From NCBI RefSeq assembly GCF_947503875.1, contig NZ_CANNFH010000003.1, forward strand, positions 372,001 through 436,000: a stretch of 64,000 nt of DNA, read 5' to 3'. The DNA comes from an uncultured Polaribacter sp. (GTDB lineage: Bacteria > Bacteroidota > Bacteroidia > Flavobacteriales > Flavobacteriaceae). The notes beneath the pieces are model-generated. The model was not told the DNA's origin. It did not search any database and saw only the letters and a program-made list of their open reading frames with translations. The position numbers were made by a program, and so were the translations under genes. Position 1 is the stretch's first letter; every line of letters begins with the position of its first letter. This document shows positions 40,582-50,151 of the stretch, in pieces.

Positions 40582-41744
40582 TAACTTCTTTTTTGAATTG
40601 CAGCGTAAGATTTTTCTTCTATTTTGTTTTTTAAAATTTTTGTAAAAAAAGCAAACATCTGCTTAAACCTGGCCATTTTTAAAGAAAAATAACTGAATTT
40701 TAAGAGCCTACCGAATTTTTCTTTTAAATCTTGCTCGTATTTTTGTAAATTTTCTACAGAAAAATCACTTTCCTGCAAACATCGCTCAATATTTTTAGCT
40801 GCTATAATACCAGACATCATTCCTGTTCCTATTCCTTCTTTATAAAAAGGGTTCGCCAAACCTGCAGCATCACCAACTAAAACAAATTTATTTCCAAAAA
40901 TTTTATGTTTCCCAAAGTGAAAAGGTATAGACCAACCACGCCAATTCCCTACTCTTCTGCCATCTATAAATTTATGTTTTACTTTTTTATGTCGTTTAAT
41001 AATGGCGTTAATTTCATCAATTAAATTAATATTATGCTTTTTAATAAGGTCTGCTCTTCCTCCTAAACTTACATTAACTTGACCGTCAGCTAAAGGAAAA
41101 ATATAAAAAAACAAAGGCATTTTTTTATAAATCAATCTTATTTCTGCTACATTTTCTTTGGCTAAAAGCACGTTTTCAAAATACCCACAAACAAAAGTAG
41201 AAGCTAGTTTTTTAGAAATTTTTTCACCAACTAAATTGCTATATACTTTAGACTTCACACCATCTGCACCAACCACTAACTTGGTCTCAATTTGTTTTCC
41301 GTCTTTTAAAGTAATTAAAATATTGTCTTTGTGTTCTTTTAGTGTTTTTACGCCATTTCCAAAAATGGTTTTTGCGTACTTTTTATTCAAATGATTCACT
41401 AAAAAATCATCAAAATCTATGCGTTTTGCATAAGAGATAACCATATCTCTTTTTTGAGTTTCCTTAAATTCTACATGATGTAAATTATCTGGATGAAACT
41501 GTATTTTTTTACTGTGTATAAACTTCGGATTGTTTAAAAAATCATAAAACAAGCCTTCTCCTAAAATTTTTAGAGAACGATATGCATAAAGTATCAAACC
41601 ATCTCCACAAGTTTTATCTCTAGGAAAAACAGCTTTATCTATAATGTAATGATGAATTTTTAAGTTAGACAACATTATAGAAGTGGCACTTCCTGCAGGA
41701 CCTGCACCAACAATACAAACCGCTGTTTTTTCAATATTTTGCAT
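40578..41744 (-). CDS. FAD-dependent oxidoreductase, geranylgeranyl-reductase family
   Basis: A 388-residue flavoprotein. FAD motif CIVGAGPAGSATSIMLSN at the N-terminus, DKTCGDGLILYAYRSLK (the CxxGL/DG loop of geranylgeranyl reductases), LVVGADGVKSKV, FPLADGQVNVSLGG and FVLVGDAAGLANPFYKEGIG. The family saturates isoprenoid chains (for example of menaquinone or polyprenols) or hydroxylates aromatics; the present protein could act on menaquinone side chains, an inference. Its promoter element lies only 8 bases before the ATG. Confidence 0.87.
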   Translation of the reverse strand: MQNIEKTAVCIVGAGPAGSATSIMLSNLKIHHYIIDKAVFPRDKTCGDGLILYAYRSLKILGEGLFYDFLNNPKFIHSKKIQFHPDNLHHVEFKETQKRDMVISYAKRIDFDDFLVNHLNKKYAKTIFGNGVKTLKEHKDNILITLKDGKQIETKLVVGADGVKSKVYSNLVGEKISKKLASTFVCGYFENVLLAKENVAEIRLIYKKMPLFFYIFPLADGQVNVSLGGRADLIKKHNINLIDEINAIIKRHKKVKHKFIDGRRVGNWRGWSIPFHFGKHKIFGNKFVLVGDAAGLANPFYKEGIGTGMMSGIIAAKNIERCLQESDFSVENLQKYEQDLKEKFGRLLKFSYFSLKMARFKQMFAFFTKILKNKIEEKSYAAIQKRSY

Positions 41745-41752
41745 AACAGTAG

Positions 41753-41760
41753 CAAAGATA
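41753..41760 (-). promoter_or_regulatory. -7 promoter element very close to the reductase start
   Basis: The minus strand reads TATCTTTG (TAnnTTTG), and the ATG begins only 9 bases after its final G. If it is used, the transcript would be leaderless or nearly so. Confidence 0.5.
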
Positions 41761-41842
41761 TAAAAGAAAAAGAGGAAATCTATTTTTGAAACTTTTGGGT
41801 GTAAAATAATTGCACAATATTTTGACTCTAAACTATCTGCAA

Positions 41843-42340
41843 TTATAATATAATTTGATATTTAGTCTCTAATAGTTGTAAATCTTTATTTATGGCAGAA
41901 CTCTCTATCTTAAAATTTAATTTTTCTAGTATTTTTTTTGAAGCAATATTTTCATCAACTACATAAGCAATTAACTTTTTAAAACCTCTATTTTTACAAT
42001 AGAAAAGTAAACCTTTACAAGCTTCTAAACCAAAACCTTGTCCCCAATAATCTTCTATAAATCTATACCCAATTTCGTCGTCTAAACCTTCTTTTACCAA
42101 AGCTAACGTGCCAATAAATTGTTTATCTGTCTTATTTACAATAGCATAAATCCAAAAATCATTGTCCGCTTTTTGATATCTTGCTATTAAATTCAACAAT
42201 TCTATTTTATTTTCCGCAAAACTTTTTACTTCACCATCTGCATATTTTAAAACATTGGGGTTGTTTTGTAATTTATAAAAAGAAGATAAATCTTCTAATT
42301 TAAGTTTTCTAATAAGTAATCTTTCTGTTTCAAAAATCAT
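41843..42340 (-). CDS. GNAT-family N-acetyltransferase (RimJ/RimL type)
   Basis: A 165-residue acetyltransferase: FETERLLIRKLKLEDLSSF at the start, the beta4/alpha3 acetyl-CoA region IGYRFIEDYWGQGFGLEACKG (with the Q/R-x-x-G-x-G/A-like loop WGQGFG), and IAYVVDENIASKKILEKLNF. This matches RimJ/RimL-like enzymes that modify protein N-termini or small amines. It is divergent from mtaB. Substrate unknown. Confidence 0.9.
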   Translation of the reverse strand: MIFETERLLIRKLKLEDLSSFYKLQNNPNVLKYADGEVKSFAENKIELLNLIARYQKADNDFWIYAIVNKTDKQFIGTLALVKEGLDDEIGYRFIEDYWGQGFGLEACKGLLFYCKNRGFKKLIAYVVDENIASKKILEKLNFKIESSAINKDLQLLETKYQIIL

Positions 42341-42351
42341 GAATAATATTG

Positions 42352-42359
42352 TACTTTTG
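42352..42359 (+). promoter_or_regulatory. -7 promoter element for mtaB
   Basis: TACTTTTG (TAnnTTTG) ending 20 bases before the mtaB ATG. Confidence 0.55.
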
Positions 42360-42379
42360 AGAACTCTAAAAGTACTTAA

Positions 42380-43708
42380 ATGAACCTAGAAAAAAAAGTT
42401 GCTTTTTATACTTTAGGATGCAAATTAAATTTCTCTGAAACCTCTACCATTGCAAGAAATTTTGTAAATGAAGGTTTCAAACGTGTGGAATTTGAAGAAA
42501 AAGCAGACATTTATGTGATTAACACTTGCTCTGTTACAGATAATGCAGACAAGCGTTTTAAAAGTATTGTAAAAAATGCTTTAAAGAAAAACGATGATGC
42601 TTTTTTAATTGCTGTAGGCTGTTATGCACAATTAAAACCAGAAGAATTAGCCGCTGTAAATGGTGTAGATTTAGTTTTAGGAGCAACAGAAAAATTTAAT
42701 GTTACTGCTTACATTAACGATTTAACCAAAAATAATGTTGGTGAGGTACATTCTTGCGAAATAGCTGATGCCGATTTTTATGTAGGATCTTATTCTATTG
42801 GAGACAGAACTCGTGCTTTTTTAAAAGTACAAGATGGTTGTGATTATAAATGCACTTATTGCACAATACCTTTAGCACGTGGTATTTCTAGAAGTGATAC
42901 TTTGGAGAATGTAATTGCAAATGCCAAAGAAATATCTGCCAAAGGCATTAAAGAAATTGTACTTACAGGCGTAAATATTGGCGATTATGGTAAAGGTGAA
43001 TTTGGTAACAAAAAACACGAACATACTTTTTTAGAATTGGTTAAAGAGTTAGATACTGTAAACGGAATTCAACGTTTACGCATCTCTTCTATAGAGCCAA
43101 ATTTATTACAAGACGAAACTATTAGTTTTGTGGCAAATTCTAATTCTTTTGTACCGCATTTTCATATTCCTTTGCAATCTGGTAGTGATGTTTTATTAAA
43201 GAAAATGAAACGACGTTATTTAACAAATACCTACACCAATAGAGTTGCAAGAATTAAAGAAACCATGCCTAATGCTTGTATAGGTGTAGATGTTATTGTT
43301 GGTTTTCCTGGTGAAACCGATGAAATCTTCTTAGAAACTTATAATTATTTAAACGATTTAGATATTTCCTATCTTCATGTTTTTACCTATTCTGAAAGAC
43401 CAAATACAGAAGCTGTAGACTTTGCTGGTGTTGTTCCTAAAAAAACTAGAGCCAAACGCAGTAAAATGTTGCGTGGTTTATCTGCAAAAAAAAGACGTGC
43501 TTTTTATGAATCGCAACTGGGTAATTCTTTAACCGTTTTATTTGAAAACGAAAATAAGGAAGGTTATATACAAGGATTTACAGAAAACTATGTAAAAGTA
43601 AAAACCCCTTGGAATCCAGAACTAATAAATACTTTACACACAATTACTTTAACAGAAATTGATGTTGATGGTTTGGTTAGATTTGAATTTACAAGTGCAC
43701 TAGTTTAA
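42380..43708 (+). CDS. mtaB: tRNA t6A37 methylthiotransferase MtaB
   Basis: Radical-SAM enzyme that converts t6A to ms2t6A at position 37 of tRNAs. Length 442 residues. The N-terminal UPF0004 domain supplies three cysteines for one 4Fe-4S cluster (ALYTLGCKLN-type start, INTCSVTDNADKR, AVGCYAQLKPEEL). The radical SAM cluster is in QDGCDYKCTYCTIPLARG. PHFHIPLQSGSDVLLKKMKRRY and VIVGFPGETDEIF follow, with a C-terminal TRAM domain. Followed by an alpha/beta-hydrolase gene at 42 bases. Confidence 0.95.
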   Translation: MNLEKKVAFYTLGCKLNFSETSTIARNFVNEGFKRVEFEEKADIYVINTCSVTDNADKRFKSIVKNALKKNDDAFLIAVGCYAQLKPEELAAVNGVDLVLGATEKFNVTAYINDLTKNNVGEVHSCEIADADFYVGSYSIGDRTRAFLKVQDGCDYKCTYCTIPLARGISRSDTLENVIANAKEISAKGIKEIVLTGVNIGDYGKGEFGNKKHEHTFLELVKELDTVNGIQRLRISSIEPNLLQDETISFVANSNSFVPHFHIPLQSGSDVLLKKMKRRYLTNTYTNRVARIKETMPNACIGVDVIVGFPGETDEIFLETYNYLNDLDISYLHVFTYSERPNTEAVDFAGVVPKKTRAKRSKMLRGLSAKKRRAFYESQLGNSLTVLFENENKEGYIQGFTENYVKVKTPWNPELINTLHTITLTEIDVDGLVRFEFTSALV

Positions 43709-43750
43709 ATTTTCTTTGATTTGCCTATTTGAATTGTATTAAAATAAATA

Positions 43751-44410
43751 ATGAAAAAAATTCCTATCTATTTTATGCCTGGACTGGCTGCTAGCCCAGA
43801 AATTTTTGAAAATTTAACCTTAGATAAGGAAAAGTACAGTTTACATTACCTAAAATGGATTGCTCCTTTAGATTTAGATGAAGGTATAGCCAATTATGCA
43901 TATAGATTAAGCGCTTTTATAAAAGAAGAAAATCCTGTTTTAGTAGGTGTCTCTTTTGGCGGAATTTTGGTTCAAGAAATGGCTCTGTTTGTAAAACCAA
44001 GAAAAGTAATTATTATTTCTAGTGTAAAAAACCAAAATGAATTGCCTCAAAAATTTAAGTTTGCGAAGTTTACCAAAATATATAAATTATTTCCAACCAA
44101 AGTTGTAGAAAACTTTGAGCAATATGCACAATATTTTTTAGGAAAACCATTGAAGAAAAAAGCAGATTTATATAAGAAATACCTTTCTGTAAGAGACAAA
44201 ACCTACTTAAAATGGTCTATATACAATGTTTTAAAATGGAAACAACTAAACCCTATAAAAAGCATTGTACATATACACGGCAATAAAGACACCGTTTTTC
44301 CTATTAAAAACATTAAAAACTCTATAGAAATTAAGGGAGGTACACATGTTATGATTTTAATGAAAGCCAAACAAATAACTAAAATTATTGATACCGTTTT
44401 AACTTGTTAA
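43751..44410 (+). CDS. Alpha/beta hydrolase
   Basis: A 219-residue cytosolic alpha/beta hydrolase. It starts IPIYFMPGLAASPEIFENL (oxyanion-loop region). The nucleophile elbow is VGVSFGGILVQEM (G-x-S-x-G with Ser near 77). IVHIHGNKDTVFPI carries the acidic residue, and GGTHVMIL the catalytic His near the C-terminus. The triad looks complete. It lies downstream of mtaB and upstream of a transglycosylase gene, same strand. Substrate unknown. Confidence 0.86.
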   Translation: MKKIPIYFMPGLAASPEIFENLTLDKEKYSLHYLKWIAPLDLDEGIANYAYRLSAFIKEENPVLVGVSFGGILVQEMALFVKPRKVIIISSVKNQNELPQKFKFAKFTKIYKLFPTKVVENFEQYAQYFLGKPLKKKADLYKKYLSVRDKTYLKWSIYNVLKWKQLNPIKSIVHIHGNKDTVFPIKNIKNSIEIKGGTHVMILMKAKQITKIIDTVLTC

Positions 44411-44452
44411 AACAATCGTGTTTTCTTACATTTATCGTTGAAACTGTATATT

Positions 44453-45376
44453 ATGAAAGGAACACATAGATTTTTAATACTTACCAGTATTTGTACTTTA
44501 GCATTACTTTTTTTTAATGGAATAAATCAAAATACTGCAAAAAAAGACAAAGGTTTAGAACCTGAAGAGACTCAAACACACGAGAGCTACAAAATAAAAG
44601 CACTAAAATTACCTGAGAATTTAAATTTAGCTGGAGAAAGAGTTCCTGTAGAAATTAATGATGTAAAAGAAAGAATGGAAAGAGAATTGTTAGTAAATAC
44701 GTACTGGCAATCTAATGGCATATTACTTATTAAAAGAGCAAACAAATACTTTCCTTTATTAGAGCCACTTTTAGAAAAATATGGTTTACCAGACGACTTT
44801 AAATTTTTAGCACTGGCAGAAAGTGGTTTTATAGATGAAACCTCTACTGCAGGAGCAGCAGGAATGTGGCATTTTTTAAAAGCTACAGGCAGAGAATATG
44901 GCTTAGAAATAAACAAAAACGTAGATGAACGTTACAATATTGAAAAATCGACCAAAGTTGCCGCGGAATATTTAAAAAAATCTAAAAAAAGTTTAGGTTC
45001 TTGGACGCTAGCTGCTGCTGCCTATAATGCTGGTAATTATGGTGTTTCTAAGAGGTTAAAAGAACAAGAAGTAACTACTTATTATGATGTAAAGTTACCA
45101 GATGAAACAGAACGCTATATTTTTAGAATTTTAGCTTTAAAAGAAGTAATTAACAATCCTAAAAAATATGGTTTTGTATTTGAAGATGAGGATTTATACA
45201 ATTTAAAACCTACTACAACAATTAAAGTTGACACGGCAATTACAAATATTACCCGTTTTGCAAAACAATACAATTTAAACTATAAAGAGTTTAAAATTTA
45301 TAACCCTTGGTTAAGAGAAAATAAACTGAACAATAAAAGTAGAAAATTGTATGAAATTAAAATACCTGTAAATTAA
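44453..45376 (+). CDS. Lytic transglycosylase (SLT domain)
   Basis: A 307-residue murein hydrolase cutting glycan strands to anhydromuropeptides. N-terminal signal anchor (LILTSICTLALLFFNG), then the SLT domain (about 95-230) with LPDDFKFLALAESGF (catalytic Glu in AESGF), GAAGMWHFLKATG, NVDERYNIEKSTKVAAEYL and LAAAAYNAGNYGV. The C-terminus resembles a degenerate LysM-like module (FAKQYNLNYKEFKIYNPWL). A TTG five codons upstream is possible, but MKGTHRF gives a regular signal sequence. Confidence 0.9.
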   Translation: MKGTHRFLILTSICTLALLFFNGINQNTAKKDKGLEPEETQTHESYKIKALKLPENLNLAGERVPVEINDVKERMERELLVNTYWQSNGILLIKRANKYFPLLEPLLEKYGLPDDFKFLALAESGFIDETSTAGAAGMWHFLKATGREYGLEINKNVDERYNIEKSTKVAAEYLKKSKKSLGSWTLAAAAYNAGNYGVSKRLKEQEVTTYYDVKLPDETERYIFRILALKEVINNPKKYGFVFEDEDLYNLKPTTTIKVDTAITNITRFAKQYNLNYKEFKIYNPWLRENKLNNKSRKLYEIKIPVN

Positions 45377-45378
45377 TT

Positions 45379-45573
45379 TTATAAAATTTCTTTTACACGA
45401 CCTACAAGACCAGAAGACAACTTAACTTTAATACCATAAGGATGGTTAGGAGATTTTGTTAAAATCTCTGCCACTACTCCCTCTGCAGTTATTCCTGATT
45501 TCTGATTTTGCTTTTCTACAATTTTAACAAACTGTCCAATTTCAATATTTTTTCGTTTTCTAGAGTCAATCAT
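45379..45573 (-). CDS. YwbE-family small protein (DUF2196)
   Basis: A 64-residue protein matching the YwbE/DUF2196 family: RKNIEIGQFVKIVEKQNQKS, GVVAEILTKSPNHPYGIKVK, LSSGLVGRVKEIL. It is a single KOW/SH3-like beta-barrel judging from its strand pattern. Function is not established in any organism that I know of. Convergent with the transglycosylase gene (2-base gap). Confidence 0.88.
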   Translation of the reverse strand: MIDSRKRKNIEIGQFVKIVEKQNQKSGITAEGVVAEILTKSPNHPYGIKVKLSSGLVGRVKEIL

Positions 45574-45657
45574 TATTTTTGGTTTACAAGTGCAAAATAA
45601 GTTAATTTTTAAAATAAAGTATTTTTAGAAAAAAGTAACGAAATAATAGAGCAAAAA

Positions 45658-45684
45658 AAAACCTATCAATCTTTGATAGGTTTT
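45658..45684 (-). terminator. Hairpin terminator after the cold-shock gene
   Basis: AAAACCTATCAA / TTGATAGGTTTT with a 3-base loop. On the minus strand it is followed by a T run (A run at 45652-45661), 32 bases downstream of the csp stop codon. Confidence 0.85.
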
Positions 45685-45715
45685 CTTTAAAAAATTAACT
45701 AGTAATAATATATAA

Positions 45716-45907
45716 TTATATAACTCTTACGTTTACTGCGTTTAATCCTTTTCTTCCATCTTGTAAGTCAAATTCAACTTCATCGTTTTCACGAATTTCG
45801 TCAACTAATCCTGACACATGTACAAAATGTTCTTTGTTTGTTCCTTCTTCAGTGATGAATCCGAATCCTTTAGATTCATTGAAAAATTTTACGGTACCTT
45901 TATTCAT
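45716..45907 (-). CDS. Cold-shock-domain protein
   Basis: A 63-residue single cold-shock domain that binds single-stranded RNA/DNA and melts mRNA structure. RNP1 reads KGFGFITEE and RNP2 HFVHVSGL; it starts MNKGTVKFFNES and ends RKGLNAVNVRVI. Its leader is about 50 bases after a consensus promoter element at 45963. It is transcribed alone and ends in a strong terminator. Whether it is cold-induced cannot be told. Confidence 0.95.
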   Translation of the reverse strand: MNKGTVKFFNESKGFGFITEEGTNKEHFVHVSGLVDEIRENDEVEFDLQDGRKGLNAVNVRVI

Positions 45908-45962
45908 TGTAATAAATATTAATGTGCTGCCTGTTTAATTACGAACAGCGCTTATTGAATTG

Positions 45963-45970
45963 CAAATATA
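45963..45970 (-). promoter_or_regulatory. -7 promoter element for the cold-shock gene
   Basis: The minus strand reads TATATTTG (TAnnTTTG). The roughly 50-base leader contains AGCGCTGTTCG, which could pair weakly, but no obvious cold-shock element is recognised. Confidence 0.55.
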
Positions 45971-46025
45971 GAACCAAAAAAACGAATATGATATACTATT
46001 ACCATATTCTTTTAGTTAAATTATG

Positions 46026-46967
46026 TTAAATATTGATAATTAAGCTCTTAACCCTATTAAATTCCTCAATAATTTCCTCAAAAACTTCTTTTACTGGTTT
46101 TATTTGATGAATTAATCCTGCAATCTGACCAATTTCTAACTCTCCATTTTCTAAATCTCCTTCAAACATTCCTTTTTTTGCCCTGGCTCTTCCTAATAGT
46201 TTTCTTAAATCTTTTGTTGTTGGGTTTTGTTGATACAGCTCTTGCACTTCATTATAAAACTTATTTTTAACCAATCTTACAGGTGCTAATTCTTTTAATG
46301 TAAGCTGTGTATCACCATCTTTAACATCTACAATTGTATTCTTAAAATTAATATGTGCAGATGATTCTAAAGTAGCTGCAAACCTACTGCCTATTTGCAC
46401 TGCATCTGCTCCCAAAACCATAGCTGCCAACATTCCTCTCCCTGTACCAATTCCGCCAGCGGCGATTATAGGAATTTTAACTTGCTCTTTTACCATAGGT
46501 ATTAAAGTAAAAGTGGTGGTTTCTTCTCTTCCATTATGTCCGCCAGCTTCAAAACCCTCGCAAACAACAGCATCTACACCTGCTGATTCTGCTTTTAGCG
46601 CAAATTTTACTGAACTTACTACATGCACCACAGTAATTCCTTGTTCCTTTAAAAAATTAGTCCACGTTCTTGGGTTTCCTGCGGAAGTAAAAACAATTTT
46701 CACACCTTCCTCTATAATAATATCCATTATTTTTTCAATTTCTGGATACAACATGGGTACATTTACACCAAAAGGTTTTTTTGTGGCTTTTTTGCATTTT
46801 TGAATGTGTTCTCTTAAAACCTCTGGATACATAGAACCTGCGCCAATTAAACCCAATCCACCTGCATTAGAAACGGCTGCTGCTAGTTTCCAACCAGAAA
46901 CCCAAATCATACCACCTTGTATTACTGGGTATTTTATATTGAATAATTTTGTGATGCTGTTTTGCAT
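46026..46967 (-). CDS. Nitronate monooxygenase (FMN, NMO/FabK family)
   Basis: A 313-residue TIM-barrel flavoprotein: IKYPVIQGGMIWVSGWKLAA, NAGGLGLIGAGSM, FTSAGNPRTWTNFLKEQG, VCEGFEAGGHNGREE (active-site His in AGGHNG), IIAAGGIGTGRGMLAAMVLGA-type FMN-phosphate loop and VQIGSRFAATLESSA. The family oxidises nitronates; FabK-type relatives are enoyl-ACP reductases, and the C-terminal region here fits the NMO side better. Its ATG overlaps the stop of the subtilase gene (TAATG). Confidence 0.9.
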   Translation of the reverse strand: MQNSITKLFNIKYPVIQGGMIWVSGWKLAAAVSNAGGLGLIGAGSMYPEVLREHIQKCKKATKKPFGVNVPMLYPEIEKIMDIIIEEGVKIVFTSAGNPRTWTNFLKEQGITVVHVVSSVKFALKAESAGVDAVVCEGFEAGGHNGREETTTFTLIPMVKEQVKIPIIAAGGIGTGRGMLAAMVLGADAVQIGSRFAATLESSAHINFKNTIVDVKDGDTQLTLKELAPVRLVKNKFYNEVQELYQQNPTTKDLRKLLGRARAKKGMFEGDLENGELEIGQIAGLIHQIKPVKEVFEEIIEEFNRVKSLIINI

Positions 46968-48637
46968 TACTGCTTAATAATTTTAATAGTTTTCTGCTGA
47001 TTATCTTTAGTAATTTTCAAAAAATAAATACCACTATTTAATAAGGAAATATCAATTTGATTGATAGTGTAATTAATTTGTGGTTTTATTTGTTTTCCTA
47101 AAACATCAAATAATTCTAATTGGTAAGATTTTAAACCATCTGCAAGACCATCAACATTAAAAATAGTTGCAGTAGGATTTGGAAATACCTTAAGATTTAT
47201 AAAGTTATTATATAACAAGGATGCTGTAGATGCTTTGTAATTTTGTAAAGCCTGATCAAAATTAGGGATTCCATAGCCATGTTGTGCTGTTGGGTTCACA
47301 TATCTGTCTGCAGATGTATATACTGCTTCTTTTAAGTAGGCATTCCAGTTTTTAGGAAGTGTTTTAGATGAAGATTTTAATAAAAAACCTGCATTATCAT
47401 TTAAACAAGCAATTAAACCCGCCATAATTGGTGATGAAAATGATGTTCCACTAAAATTTACAACTTCCCCAGAAATATGATGAATTACGGCTGATGCACC
47501 GCCCATTGCTAAAATTTCTGGTTTTATGCGTCCGTCAAAGCTAGGGCCAAAAGAACTAAAGAAAGAAATGTTTCTATTTGCTGCTACACTACCCACTGTA
47601 ATTACAGATTTTGCATCTGCAGGGGCAGTAATATATTTCCAAGCGCTATTGCCAGAATTTCCTGCAGAATTTACTACTAAAACACCTTTTTGAGATGCAA
47701 TTTCTGCTCCTCTAGAAATAAATGTAGTTTTTCCATCCATATCTTGGTAGGAATAACTGTGATTTGGATTATCAAATGTTGAATAACCTAGTGAAGTATT
47801 AATTACATCTACACCCAAACTGTCTGCTTTTTCTGCAGCTTCTACCCAAAGTGTTTCTTCTAAAACCGTTTCAGACTCTACAATTTCAGTTATAAATAAA
47901 TAAAATTTTGCATCTGGTGCAGTACCCACAAATTCGTCTTGAATATAGCCCCCAATTGTAGATAAAACATTAGTACCATGATTATTTCTGGTGTAAAAAT
48001 TGGTATTTCTGTCTGCAAAATTATAACCTCCCAAAATTTGATTGTTATCTCTTAATCTTTTAAACGCTGGCAAAGTATTTACATTAGGAAAACCAGAATC
48101 CATAACCGCTATAATTTGGTTTTTACCTGTTAAACCTTGTTGATGTAAAAAATCTCCTTTTAACATTTTGATTTGAGTATCTGCTGCTCCATAATTAAAA
48201 GGTTTAGTAACATTTTTAAATTTGTTACTATGATTGTCCATGGCTGTTTTAGAGATAGTTTTGCTACTTGTGTTTAAAGATTTGTTGGCAAATTCTATAT
48301 GTTTAATAAAAGAAAAATCTGTTTTTAATTCAGTTATTGCAGCTATAGTTCCTTGAATATGAATTGCATTTAACCATTTTGATTTTCCCAAAACAATAAT
48401 ATTATTGGCTTTTTTAATCTGATTGTAATAGCTTTTTTCTAAAGGAACATCTACGGAATCTAATTCGATTTGCAAATTAATTCTTCTATCTATTGCTCTT
48501 TGAGACAGCATCGTTAAAGGGTTCTCTATATAATTACTTGCGCTGGGTTTGTCTTTTAAATACACCCAAGCATCTTCTTGCTGTGCGAAAAAAGTGGTAC
48601 TAACCAAAAGAAAAAAAAGTAAACCTATTTTATGCAT
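46967..48637 (-). CDS. Secreted subtilisin-like protease with T9SS sorting domain
   Basis: S8 serine protease of 556 residues. Signal peptide (LFFLLVSTTFFAQQ), a propeptide-like region to about 145, and the catalytic domain with Asp in IIAVMDSGFPNVN, His in NNHGTNVLSTIGGY and Ser in FSGTSFSSPIMAGLIA. The last 80 residues form a type A T9SS C-terminal sorting domain (LKVFPNPTATIFNV, LELFDVLGKQI, LLNSGIYFLKI, KIIKQ end), so it is exported across the outer membrane. Probably a nutrient-scavenging protease. Confidence 0.93.
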   Translation of the reverse strand: MHKIGLLFFLLVSTTFFAQQEDAWVYLKDKPSASNYIENPLTMLSQRAIDRRINLQIELDSVDVPLEKSYYNQIKKANNIIVLGKSKWLNAIHIQGTIAAITELKTDFSFIKHIEFANKSLNTSSKTISKTAMDNHSNKFKNVTKPFNYGAADTQIKMLKGDFLHQQGLTGKNQIIAVMDSGFPNVNTLPAFKRLRDNNQILGGYNFADRNTNFYTRNNHGTNVLSTIGGYIQDEFVGTAPDAKFYLFITEIVESETVLEETLWVEAAEKADSLGVDVINTSLGYSTFDNPNHSYSYQDMDGKTTFISRGAEIASQKGVLVVNSAGNSGNSAWKYITAPADAKSVITVGSVAANRNISFFSSFGPSFDGRIKPEILAMGGASAVIHHISGEVVNFSGTSFSSPIMAGLIACLNDNAGFLLKSSSKTLPKNWNAYLKEAVYTSADRYVNPTAQHGYGIPNFDQALQNYKASTASLLYNNFINLKVFPNPTATIFNVDGLADGLKSYQLELFDVLGKQIKPQINYTINQIDISLLNSGIYFLKITKDNQQKTIKIIKQ

Positions 48638-48850
48638 TTTTTTATTTTATACTTTTTTAAAAGTACTGATTCTTGATAAAATATCAATAAAATTTAACGT
48701 TATGATTTTAAACGAAATTCTTTGTTACTGTAAGAAAGAAATATAAGGCTAAAAACTATCTTTTAAGAAGAGTTTAGCAAAGAATAGAAATTTATTTTAT
48801 CCTCAAAATTTTGGTGAAATAAGATTTTTTTAGCAATGTTCATTCAACTG

Positions 48851-48890
48851 GCTATTTTTAATAAATTGCTTTGCAATTGCTCAAAATAGC
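48851..48890 (-). terminator. Nested hairpin after mnmA
   Basis: Outer arms GCTATTTT and AAAATAGC enclose an inner AATTGC/GCAATT hairpin with a TTT loop. It begins 6 bases after the mnmA stop codon. No T run follows, so it may be a processing or stability structure instead. The rest of the 258-base gap (48638-48850) shows nothing recognisable. Confidence 0.5.
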
Positions 48891-48895
48891 TTTTA

Positions 48896-50083
48896 CTAAG
48901 AAATAACACCAGAGCCTAAGAGTTCTTCATTTTTATACCAAGCCACAAATTGCCCTTCTTGTATAGCAGATTGTTTGTTTTCAAACTCAACAAATAAACC
49001 AGTTGCTACTTTATGCAAAGTCGCATTTTCTAGCGGTTGTCTGTAACGTATTCTTGCCTCAACTTTTAAGGTTTCTCCTATTTGTAGTTCTAAATCTTCA
49101 CGAATCCAATGCAGTTCCTCATTTGAAACAAATAGTGTATTTCTATACAAACCTGGGTGATTTTTACCTTCACCTGCATAAATTGTGTTGGTGTTTACAT
49201 CTGTTTCTATAACATATAAAGCTTCTTTTGTTCCACCAACATTTAAACCTTTACGTTGCCCTTTGGTAAAATAATGAGCACCTTGGTGTTTACCAACGCT
49301 CTTACCATCATCTTCATTATAAGAAAACTTGGTAGCAAAATGTTGTAATTCTTCTTCTTTTGAAGAAAAAACAGGAATTTCTGTTTGATACTGATCAAAA
49401 TCTGATGGAATGGTAATAATATTACCTTCTTTTGGCTGTAATTTCTGTTGTAAAAATTCTGGTAAACGTACTTTTCCAATAAAACAAAGTCCTTGCGAAT
49501 CTTTCTTTTCTGCGGTAATTAAATCTGCTTCTTTGGCTATTGCTCTTACTTCTGGCTTGGTTAATTCGCCAATAGGAAACAACGCTTTTGTGAGTTGTTC
49601 TTGAGACAATTGACAAAGAAAATAAGACTGATCTTTATTATTGTCTTTACCTGCCAATAGTTTATAAACCGGTTTTCCGTTAATGATTTCTTCGCCTTTT
49701 CTACAATAATGACCAGTTGCAACATAATCTGCACCTAATTTTAAAGCTATGTCCATAAAAACATCAAACTTTATTTCTCGGTTACACAAAACATCAGGAT
49801 TTGGGGTTCTTCCCTTTTCATACTCGGCAAACATATAATCTACAATACGTTCTTTATATTGTTCGCTTAAATCTACTACCTGAAAAGGAATGTTTAATTT
49901 TTCTGCCACAATCATGGCATCATTAGAATCTTCTAACCACGGGCATTCATTAGAAATTGTTACAGAATCATCGTGCCAATTTTTCATAAAAAGCCCAATT
50001 ACTTCATAACCTTGCTCTTTTAATAAATGTGCTGTAACGCTAGAATCTACACCTCCAGAAAGACCAACTACTACTCTTTTCAT
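48896..50083 (-). CDS. mnmA: tRNA-specific 2-thiouridylase MnmA
   Basis: Thiolates U34 of tRNA-Lys, -Glu and -Gln. Length 395 residues. PP-loop [19 protein letters not shown] at the N-terminus, [25 protein letters not shown] and the catalytic cysteines in [13 protein letters not shown] and [11 protein letters not shown]. The C-terminal domains hold [14 protein letters not shown] and [13 protein letters not shown] consensus promoter element lies 19 bases upstream, with a perfect heptamer array beyond it. Confidence 0.96.
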   Translation of the reverse strand: MKRVVVGLSGGVDSSVTAHLLKEQGYEVIGLFMKNWHDDSVTISNECPWLEDSNDAMIVAEKLNIPFQVVDLSEQYKERIVDYMFAEYEKGRTPNPDVLCNREIKFDVFMDIALKLGADYVATGHYCRKGEEIINGKPVYKLLAGKDNNKDQSYFLCQLSQEQLTKALFPIGELTKPEVRAIAKEADLITAEKKDSQGLCFIGKVRLPEFLQQKLQPKEGNIITIPSDFDQYQTEIPVFSSKEEELQHFATKFSYNEDDGKSVGKHQGAHYFTKGQRKGLNVGGTKEALYVIETDVNTNTIYAGEGKNHPGLYRNTLFVSNEELHWIREDLELQIGETLKVEARIRYRQPLENATLHKVATGLFVEFENKQSAIQEGQFVAWYKNEELLGSGVIS

Positions 50084-50101
50084 TCTTTATTTTTAAGGTG
50101 G

Positions 50102-50109
50102 CAAAGATA
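50102..50109 (-). promoter_or_regulatory. -7 promoter element for mnmA
   Basis: The minus strand reads TATCTTTG (TAnnTTTG), ending 18 bases before the ATG. The GAGAAGT heptamer array starts about 42 bases further upstream, just outside the expected core promoter. Confidence 0.55.
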
Positions 50110-50151
50110 ACAATTAGAAATGGTTTCTTTAAAATTTAAAGGCTATGGTTT

